Origin: Priapulus caudatus
Lineage: Eukaryota > Priapulida > Priapulimorpha > Priapulimorphida > Priapulidae
DNA: 22,500 bases
Reading direction: 5' to 3'
NCBI RefSeq assembly: GCF_000485595.1
Contig: NW_014578249.1
Location: 55,302 to 77,801, forward strand
In this document: positions 9,961 through 18,800 of the stretch, one piece after another
Position numbering within the stretch: the stretch's first letter is position 1
Layout: every line of letters starts with the position of its first letter
Translations under genes and position numbers: made by a program
Notes under the pieces: generated by a model
The model's input: only the letters and a program-made list of their open reading frames with translations
What the model was told of the DNA's origin: nothing
Databases searched by the model: none

Positions 9961-11792
9961 CCCCGCGCTGCCGCCTCCTCTTGCACCTCGCGCTGGCGAT
10001 TGCGCGAGCGCCACACCTTCACGAGCGCGTCGTCGCTAGCCGTCAGCAGCACCTCGCTGTCCGCGGGGCTGAACGCGACGCAGTTCACGACGTCGGTGTG
10101 CGGGAAGCGGCCGACGCAGACGCCGTAGTGCCGGTCCCACGCGTAGCCGCAGCGATTCTCCGCCCCGCTCGCGACGAACTCTCCGCACACGTCGAGGAAG
10201 ATGAAGAAGCACTCGTTGTTCGGCGTGTACGCCTTGTGCGCGCGGTGCGTCGTTCCGACGCGACGCAGCGTGCGCAGGTCGATCACGCTGATGTCGATCT
10301 CCTGCGCGATCGGCGGCGGATCGAGCGGGTTTTCGACGACGTAGCCCTCGGGCCAGCGGCGCACGTTCACGTAAAGGAAGCGGTGGTCGGGCGACAGCGC
10401 CATGCCGATGATGTGTCCGTGCAGGTCGACGAGGCGGTCGACGTCGTCGAAGACGCGGTCGTCGTGGCGACCGTGCTCGTCGCCGTCGTTCGGTAGCAGG
10501 CGCACGCCTCGCTCGGAGACGCTGCACGCGTGCGTCTTGCCCATGCGCACGCCGCGCAGCAGCTTGAAGCCGACCTGGTGCGGCGTGTACGTCTCCGAAC
10601 CCGTCGTGAAGATCAGGATCTTGTCGCGAGCGTCGAGCGCCGGCGGCATGTCCGCGTCCTCCACATTGCCCGTCGCCGCGGCAACACCCTCCGCATCGCC
10701 CGTCGCCGCGGCGACGCCGGCGCTCTCTGCGAGCCGGTAATCAGAGTCGTACTCGATCGTGTCGCTCATCTGGTCCTCCCGTACCTCGGCCTCGCTCGCC
10801 GCCGCGTCCTCCGCCAGGGGGCGCCGTCGCGGCCCGCCCTCGACGACGGCCGTCCGCGCGGCAGCCTCCGCGACGGACATCCCCTCCTCCTCCTCCTCCC
10901 GCTCCGCCGTCACGCTTTCGTCCATCTCCGGCGGCGTGGCGACCATGATGGTGCGTATCGAGCTCGCGTTGACGTTGAAGAACTTGTAGAGTCGCTTGAC
11001 GACGCACTCCCACTCCGACTCGGGTGCCTGCGATGCGCGGTTCAGCCACAGGGCCGAGCAGGACGCGACGTGGCCGAGCCAGTGCAGGTTCCCCGAGAGC
11101 AGGTACTCGTCGTTGAACCACGCTCCGAAGATGTCGTACGGACGGTTGATGACGCGGCACTGCAGCTCGAAGTCGTCGCCGTCGGCGACCGAAAACACGG
11201 CGATCTCGCCCGACGTGCTGTGCGAGCCGAAGTGAACGCCGGAGACGAGGAGCTTCGTGTCAGCGTCGTTGAACTGCGAGAACTGCGTGTACTTCCAGCA
11301 GTAGGCCTTCATGTCGCGGCTGTGGCGGACGCGAGCGGGGGGCGGCGTCGCGTCCCACAGCTTCACGAAGCCGTCCTTGGAGCAGGTCGCGAATCGGCGG
11401 CCGTCCCGCGAGAACGTCACGTGAAGGACTTGATCGGTGTGCGCGCGAAGGACCTCCGATTCGACCGCCGGCGCGTGGTAGCGCAGCCGCCGGTACTCAC
11501 TCAGCCACGACGTTTTCCCCGGCGCCATGGCGACGCCGCGGTCGATCTTCCAGTTGCGGTAGAGTAGGTCCTTCCAGAGGAGTTCGTCGTACGCGACGCG
11601 CAGCCAGTGGCGACACGTGGCGCCGCAGCGGAGAAGGTCTCTCGCGCAGAGGTGCTTGAATATCTGCATCAGTACGTCATCGGTGAGGTACTGCCATCGG
11701 TCGCCGTCGGATGTTCTGGTGCTTGCCGGCGGCGGCGGCGGCGTGTAAGTCCAGTCGGCGAAGACCTCGTCGACGACTTTTCCGGTCGCCAT
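9891..11792 (-). CDS. FBXW5: FBXW5, F-box and WD40 repeat protein 5
   Basis: FBXW5 is a substrate receptor of cullin-RING ubiquitin ligases; reported human targets include SAS-6, EPS8 and TSC2. One uninterrupted minus-strand ORF encodes it: 633 residues from the ATG at 11792, against 566 in human. Numbering from that Met, the F-box is about 33-76 (YLTDDVLMQIFKHL, CGATCRHWL). WD blades include LRAHTDQVLHVTFSRDGRRF with SKDGFVKLWD, and the block CFFIFLDVCGEFVASGAENR, WDRHYGVCV, LLTASDDALVKVW. Family signatures YTQFSQFN, SGEIAVFSV, RPYDIFGAWF and DLHGHIIGMALSPD are present. An acidic insert of about 90 residues holds a 10-residue tandem repeat (GVAAATGxxE). An in-frame Met at 11930 would add 46 residues, but its context is weak and the added part overlaps a dispersed repeat; the 11792 ATG has a strong ACGATGG context. 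The last ~40 residues (Glu/Gly/Arg) and the stop derive from a tandem repeat. ULK3 lies head-to-head. Confidence 0.94.
   Translation of the reverse strand: MATGKVVDEVFADWTYTPPPPPASTRTSDGDRWQYLTDDVLMQIFKHLCARDLLRCGATCRHWLRVAYDELLWKDLLYRNWKIDRGVAMAPGKTSWLSEYRRLRYHAPAVESEVLRAHTDQVLHVTFSRDGRRFATCSKDGFVKLWDATPPPARVRHSRDMKAYCWKYTQFSQFNDADTKLLVSGVHFGSHSTSGEIAVFSVADGDDFELQCRVINRPYDIFGAWFNDEYLLSGNLHWLGHVASCSALWLNRASQAPESEWECVVKRLYKFFNVNASSIRTIMVATPPEMDESVTAEREEEEEGMSVAEAAARTAVVEGGPRRRPLAEDAAASEAEVREDQMSDTIEYDSDYRLAESAGVAAATGDAEGVAAATGNVEDADMPPALDARDKILIFTTGSETYTPHQVGFKLLRGVRMGKTHACSVSERGVRLLPNDGDEHGRHDDRVFDDVDRLVDLHGHIIGMALSPDHRFLYVNVRRWPEGYVVENPLDPPPIAQEIDISVIDLRTLRRVGTTHRAHKAYTPNNECFFIFLDVCGEFVASGAENRCGYAWDRHYGVCVGRFPHTDVVNCVAFSPADSEVLLTASDDALVKVWRSRNRQREVQEEAAARGEGEEARGEEGESLVVREGEDTH
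10665..10722 (-). repeat. 30-bp tandem duplication inside FBXW5
   Basis: Two adjacent 30-base units encode GVAAATGDAE and GVAAATGNVE in the acidic insert between the WD blades. It is in frame and GC-rich, so it most likely arose by local slippage in a disordered loop. Confidence 0.75.
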
Positions 11793-11867
11793 CGTTTCGC
11801 TGTTCGAGCGGTGAACGCCCCTGCAATTATACGCAATACGGCTCGTAAACTTTAGACCAGTTACATT

Positions 11868-11920
11868 GTTACCTAGCTCCAAGAAACGGTCTTTGCTAGG
11901 GTTAGAAGACCGTTTCAAAT
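11868..11920. repeat. Dispersed stem-loop repeat, copy 1
   Basis: Arms 11883-11893 (GAAACGGTCTT) and 11906-11916 (AAGACCGTTTC) pair perfectly over 11 bp around the loop TGCTAGGGTTAG. The flank TAGCTCCAA and the loop recur at 22262-22298. It falls inside the codons upstream of the preferred FBXW5 start, so these are more likely 5' UTR than protein. Confidence 0.75.
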
Positions 11921-12096
11921 TCTTGCCCATAAAAACTTGTAGTTGGCTCGGTATCCAAACATCGCCACAGCTAGAGTCACATGTAATAGCTCAAACGAAT
12001 CTATAAACCTCTGGCTTGCTCGCGGTAATTGGGCGCTACTTATTTATTGAGTTATGCCGTATTTTCTGAGATGAATTGGATGAAAACAACCAGACA

Positions 12097-12371
12097 GCCG
12101 CCATGTCCGGTGCGACTAAAATCGGCAATGGACCTGATTTTCACAGTGCGTAGGCCTAAACACAAGGCAAGTACATATCTTCGCAATGATAATTATTAAG
12201 TTGTTGTAGATTGATGTTTCCTGGTTTTCAATGTTTTAATATTTATATATATAAGAGTATATGATGCTTATTTATGCTCGCGCCAACGCGAGTTGCAACG
12301 CTATGGTATGTTATGTCGTTTCGGGTTTTCCGCGTTCCGATCGAAACGCATGCGCAGTGGAAACATGGCGG
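12097..12371. promoter_or_regulatory. Candidate bidirectional promoter with NRF1 and YY1 motifs
   Basis: GCATGCGCAG at 12348-12357 matches the NRF1 half-palindrome. AACATGGCGG at 12362-12371 (plus) and ACATGGCGGC at 12106-12097 (minus) match the YY1-type GATGGCGGC class. Both motif types are typical of TATA-less animal housekeeping promoters, and here the YY1-like sites point towards the two diverging genes. Transcription starts cannot be fixed from the sequence. Confidence 0.5.
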
Positions 12372-13039
12372 TTGGCGGTTAAAGTAAAATTTAGGTTCGG
12401 ATCTATAATATATCTCTGATATATATATATATTAATATTATCATTATAATGGCGACACAGCACACTCGCAGCGGCAAGTGCAGGAGCGTTCGGCGTTAGT
12501 TTTTATGAAGGAAAGTTGATATACAGTGACACAACAGTGGAACTGTAATTGAGAGGTACGGTAGTATTTGTGAATGTGCGTTCAATACTATTTTCAGTTT
12601 TTACTGACTCTGTCCCAAGTGCCTGAGATTGGGGCTGTGATTACAACACTCAATTGACTCAACAGCGCCACAAATTACAATGTCATCATGATTATCATTG
12701 ACATTATCAATATCATTTATGGTCATGGATCGAAAATCAAGTTACGTACATGTGTAAGTACTCATGCGCCTTCGTCCACTGCCTGACCACGTTACAGTGG
12801 AAATCTGAAAACAATCGGCAAACTTAAGTGTTAGTATTTGACATAATCATGTAAATAGTAAGCGTAAAAGCACAACGCAACAACTAAATCTATTTCGGTA
12901 AATTCTGTTTACATTTTGACCTCTGACAAGAGCACAGTCTTTCCGGTGCGTACCCTGATGCAAAGGCGCGCCTCGTCTATGAGGTGTAGTCGTACCTAAA
13001 ATATTTTTGTTATAGGGTAAAGTTAGACCTTGTAAACAA

Positions 13040-13078
13040 ATGGCTGAAGATGAGTACGAATGTTTTGCCTCCACCTAA
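13040..13078 (+). other. Short upstream ORF overlapping the ULK3 start
   Basis: An ATG at 13040 opens a 12-codon reading frame ([12 protein letters not shown], stop at 13078) in a different frame from ULK3, whose ATG is at 13050. If transcription starts upstream, scanning ribosomes would meet it first. Its context has C at -3, while the ULK3 ATG has A at -3, so leaky scanning is plausible. Any regulatory role is inference. Confidence 0.5.
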
Positions 13079-15835
13079 AGTGCCGGGTTTTGTTCTTACT
13101 GAAAAACTCGGAAGTGGTACCTATGCTACAGTGTACAAAGCGTATAGAGTGGTTAGTGTTTTGTAGTAAATAGTGTAAACTGGTATTTTACCTAGTTGCA
13201 TGTAGACCATTTCTGGCATTAGCCATTACATTAGCCTAGGCATTACTTGTGACGTAGTTGTGACATTGTCAGTCAGAATAATTATATGAATTATTGAATA
13301 ATGAAGTTTCAGTCCTCATAATGAAAAGTCTTCAAAGTCGAGGGGGCCTAAGAAGACGGTGAGAAACAAAACTGATGAAATAGGCAGATCAACATTGCGG
13401 ATTGCAGCAGAAAAACAACTCTACTGCAAAAAACTGCAATGACTTTGATTTATTTCTTTTCACTTTTGGTAAAAAAAAGAAGCAGAGTATGATGTGTGAA
13501 CAGTGATATGTGTAAAAACGAGAAAGTAGGCATTTATTATATGAAGATGGATGTTAGTTATTATTTGCAGCAATTCATGATTTAGATATTCAGTAAAGTT
13601 TCATCTGGATCCACAAACACAAGTTTATTCTGCTAATGATATTGCGAATCGTATGCTTCGTCATTCTGTGTAGGGGCAGACACGCGAGGTTGTTGCCATA
13701 AAATGTGTGCGGAAGAGCAGCCTAACGAAGACATCAACCGATAACCTACTCACCGAGATCGCAATACTGAAAAAGATCGAGCATGAGTATATAGTGAAGC
13801 TCAAGGACTTCCAGGCAAGACACAGTATATCCTGCTTAGTAGTAGAATGTGTAGGAATCGCCTCTTATTCGACATTTAAAATGTAATATTTCTATGAGTA
13901 TTATATTATCTGGTATTATTTCCTCCCAATAAGACGTACGTCTATCAGAATAACAATCTATTATAATCAATAGCAATGTCAGGAACATTTTTTTTACAAA
14001 GTTCTATTGGTCCACCACTGCCAACACCGCAAAAAAGTTTTAGAAATGTTTTTTGAACTTGATATGCTAGTATGATAATGTAGTAATGTTCAGCATATAT
14101 TACAGTGGGATGACAAGCACATATTTCTCATCATGGAGTATTGCAGTGGAGGTGACCTGTCTGCCTTCATCAAGCTGTCAAGATGTCTATCGGAAAAGCT
14201 TGCTAAGCGATTTCTGCAGCAGCTAGGTAAGAGTGGAATACTGTAATAGTGTATAAGCTGTATATTTCGCGGTGGTTTAATTTTGGCGAATTTTGCGAAC
14301 GCGTCCCCGACCGCGAAAATAACAACACGCGAATAATTCATACCGAATAATACTGAATAATCAGAATATTTCATAATTCACCCACCGCGAAATTAACCAC
14401 TCGCGAAATTGTCCGCCAAGTCTGAATTCGCGGAAATATCTGTACGCGAAAAATATTGCGTATACAGTACGCTCTTGATGGCTTAGCATTGCTATCAATA
14501 TGCATCAGGAAACCATGGTGCATTCAAGAACACATCTGCAAGCCACATATATTCAGGAAAGTCTTGCATTGATAGTATTTAGGGTTATATGGGATGTAAC
14601 TTCTGGGAAATCACACCATTGTGTTCACTCCATCCGTCACCATGTTATAATACTTTAACAAAAATTTATATTTATATTATTCGATTATTTATTTATTTAT
14701 TTTTTTATGTGGACGCTACGCCATTACATGGATTCCAGCCAAGGCACTCCAGTTTCTGAGGGTAAAGAATATTGCTCACATGGACCTGAAGCCTCAGAAT
14801 ATATTACTGAAGTCTCGCCAAGATCCCATCCTCAAGCTAGCCGACTTTGGGTTTGCACAGGTGCGTGAAGGAAGCTCACCTGTGGTTACCCTTGGCAGTG
14901 ATTGCAGTGTCTTTCAGCTGGTGTTTTGAATAGGTTCATGTTGGAAATTGACAGATACTCCTCTGTGTATGTGTGCGAATATCTTAAAAGCAAGAAAAAG
15001 CAGTTAGATTGGACTTTATTTACAACTTTACACTCGGCCAACCCTGATAAAATTCCCCGCACATAGTGAATGCAGGCTTATAAGTATGTCCAAAAATGCC
15101 ACTACGCGTGTGTGATCGTGTGCCTTTAGATATTTACGTATGTCCTTGCCTTGCCAGCTTGAGGAAGCTGGTAACTAATGGATTGCCTGAGCCATGCGTG
15201 TGTGTGTATATGTGTCTGTGTACGTGTGTCCTTGCCTTGCCGGCACGACCAAGCTGGTAACTAACAGATTGCCTACGTTATGCATTTCCGTATCTGTGTC
15301 TGTGTCTGTGTACGTATGTCATTGCCTTGCCAGCATTAGCAAGCTGGTAAGTGACACATCGCCTGCCTCGTGTGTTTCTGTATCTGTGTAAGTAGACCTA
15401 TGTCCTTACCTTGCCACCATGAGAAAGCTGTAAACTAACGGATTACCTTACGGCTTACCTATGTTGTGCATTTCTGTATCTGTATCAGTTTACGTACATC
15501 TGAATCTGTGTCTGTGTACTTATGCCATTGCCTGTCCAGCATGAGCAAACTGGTAACTAACAGGTTGTGTATGTCATGCGTGCCTGCGTCTTTTTTGGTT
15601 TACGTACGTGTGTGTCTCGCTGCACAGTGGCTGGAGACTTCGAGCGTAGGGGAGTCGCTGCGCGGCTCCCCGCTCTACATGGCCCCCGAGATGCTCCTTC
15701 AGCACAAATACGACGCCAGCGTTGACCTGTGGTCGGTGGGAGTCATCCTGTTTGGTACATTACCAGTTAGCCATACCGACCATAATAAAATACCATAAAT
15801 AATATATATGTGTGCGTATATGAGATTATATATAT

Positions 15836-15870
<35 letters not shown>

Positions 15871-18800
15871 ATAAATGTAGAAAAATAGAATAAAGTGTTA
15901 CATTTCAATTAGCAATCTTTCAAGAGTATCTCTCTTCATCAGGCTATAAAATGTATATATATATATATATTCTGCTAATGCACATTATTGAAGTAAATTT
16001 AATCATAAGATACATACGAATTTTCCTGCTGCAGAAGCGCTGTTTGGGAGAGCTCCCTATGCCTCAAAGTCATGGGTGGAGTTAGCCGAGAAGATAAAAG
16101 ATCCAAGTCCGATCGAAGTGAGTACGTTGATGGCTAGAATACGAAATAACTTCATGGAGTTTCGATATTAGATACGTAAGACACGGCAGAAAAAAGGAAG
16201 GAACGTTGAATCTGAAAGATTAACAGAAGATTCTACCCACGTTTGGCTCAGCTGCCGTTTGGCGTTGAGATTTCTGCAGAGTGTAGAGATCTGCTCATTA
16301 GGCTGCTACAGCGGGATCCACATCAGCGGATCAGCTACGAAGACTTCTTCAATCATCCGTTCATTGACCTTGAGCACATGCCCTCGTCCGACTGCCTGCC
16401 AAAAGCTGTAGGTTAAATCTCTTTACTCGTGTCCCGGGCATTTCTGCCATAGTGCTTACTGTTTGTTTGACACCGCGTTGTTTTTTTGTCGTGCAGCGTT
16501 TTAAACGGTAAACAGTTTGTGGGTAACTATTTTAATTGACCGGATAACTAAATTAATAGTTATGATAAGCTAAGCCCCTTTTGTTTTACTCTTTGAAAAT
16601 TGCATTTTCTTACAGATGCCGTAGCTGTAGTAATTGGGTATATAGTAAGAGAATTACTGGAGTGCTGGTATAAATACAGATAATTATTACCGAATTATCG
16701 ATGAACTTGATCTTGTAGAGGTAGCCACTTACCCTGCTACAATCTTGAATCACTTTCGTGGTAAGTCATTAATCAATGTTGATCACTTTTAAAGTTAATT
16801 TCTGTTTCACCCTTGCTTCCAGATCAAACTAGTCACTAAGGCAGTGAAGCAGGATCAGCAGGGGGAGGTGGAGAAAGCTGTGAAACTCTACTGTCAATCA
16901 CTCGACTATTTTGTGCCAGCGATACAAGGTAGTGACCCTAAGGTTATTGATGCTGAGAGGGTCTATGTCCCCTAGAGTACTGCCGGAACATACCCTGGGT
17001 ATGGTCCGGTATACCGGAACGTACCCTGGTACTAAATACTACTATCTAATATACCGGACCGTACCTCGCCTACTTCACTAAAGAGTCTAGGGAGTCGCCT
17101 ATGCCTACTCTCTCACCCTAACCCTAACACTAACCCAACCCTAACCCTAACCCTAACCCTAACCCTAACCATATCAGCTAGATAGTTACCAGGGTACGTT
17201 CCAGTATACCGGACCGTACCCAGGGTACGTTCCGGCAGTACCCTGGGGGGCATAGACCCTATGAGCATTATTGATTTATTGCCCGACAATTCGAGGGGAG
17301 AACTGATGTTGAGTAGACTGTCTGTTTCCAGAAATATCCTTAGCTATCTGGAGCAGCTCTGAGTCATGGTTAGGGTATGCTGGAAAATTGTAAGAATAAG
17401 AATTCAATTTATACTTCTTTGATTGACTTGGCAACTTCGCTTTTTAGATGTTTGGAGAGAGAAATTTATGTATTGAAACACTTGTACTGATTACATCGCT
17501 TGAATATTAAACATGATCTATTACTTATTATAATAATTAAAAAAACAGTCCTGTATGAAATAGGCATCATATTGCCACAGTGGGCGTGCATGGTGTAGTT
17601 GCAAATTTGACACCTTCGTGACCTTCCAACCAATTATCGCTTTTCTTTCATCCTGTCAATCAGTTTTTCTATTTATATATGGTGAGCTGATGTTTATTTT
17701 CTCTCTTTAGCTGAAATAAGTAAGCAAAAGAAGGATGCCATTAGGATGAAGGTAATGCTTAGGGCAGCAGTGATTCATAATTCTATAACCTCATGACATC
17801 TAATATCATAATATCTGCAACGCTATTAAACGTATGTTAATATGCAGCACGTCTGTCGTAGAAATATGAGATATTATCATGATAGTTTGTATTTGAGTCA
17901 ATCTTTACTTTAGCAGTAACGTGTTAGTAACAGCTTTTGGCAGTTGTAGTACTTTATTACACATCAGCTATTATCAGGGGTGAATATACAAAATTGTCAT
18001 CATATTCACCCCTTATTATCGCACAAAGGGTCGTTGTCATATCAGGTACAACATATATGTACCCGAGGTAGTTTTAGATTGTTTAGTATTATGATTATAT
18101 TTTTATATGTGGTATGTTTAGGGTTAGGGTTAAGGTTAGGGTACACTTCTGTAGTACAAGTCTGGTACACTTTGTGTATACATATATGTACCTCGGGTAC
18201 ATATATGTAGTACCTGATACGACAATGACCCCTTATTATCTGTATGATAATCATCATCATCATCATCATCATCATCCTAGTTTTGATGATCCGGGCCCGA
18301 ATTAAACCTCTACCGAGGGTGTGGCCTGTCTGACTCGTCTTCTCGAAGACGCCATTAAGATAATCTTGAAAATAAGTTCATACCTTATATAATTGAATTT
18401 ATTACAAATTTAATATGTTATCATTAATTAACCTGTACCGAAGTAGAATGATTGACGTTTGTGTCGTACAGGTGCGGGAGTATGTGAACAGAGCAGAAGA
18501 GCTGAAATGCTTGCTGGCACCCCAGGGACAGTCCTCTACAGAAGTGGCAAGCAACAGTCAAGTACCAACTAGAAATGAACTCGGTATGCAGAGTTTTCAA
18601 TATCTCATAGCTGTCTAAAACAACAATAATTATTTGATAAGGATCGTCGAGAATGTGGGTAAAAGAGCGTGTTTTGTAGAGATGATTATACATGTTAGTA
18701 AATTTCCACTGGAATTACGCTTAGAATACACTAATAATTTCCAGTGGAAATGGAGCTACTTGAATTTTTGGTGGCGGATCGAGAATACGTTACTGACGTT

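Larger units (their letters stand above)
11793..13049. other. FBXW5-ULK3 divergent intergenic and 5' UTR region
   Basis: This 1.26 kb lies between two head-to-head start codons. It includes the stem-loop repeat near 11868, promoter-type motifs at 12097-12371, TA-rich stretches at 12240-12260 and 12410-12440, and a short upstream ORF just before ULK3 (13040-13078). I see no additional gene. Confidence 0.65.

Noticed and set aside
9263-10039. Proline-rich ORFs on the plus strand
   Set aside because: They are translations of the C/T-rich tandem repeat and lack any recognisable domain or start context.
10530-11567. 345-residue Arg/Val-rich ORF on the plus strand
   Set aside because: It is antisense to FBXW5, whose own frame is unmistakable; the composition is typical of a GC-rich shadow frame.
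17115-17169. Chromosome end or fusion point
   Set aside because: The telomere-like tract is inside a bounded inverted-repeat element in an intact ULK3 intron, with gene exons continuing on both sides.
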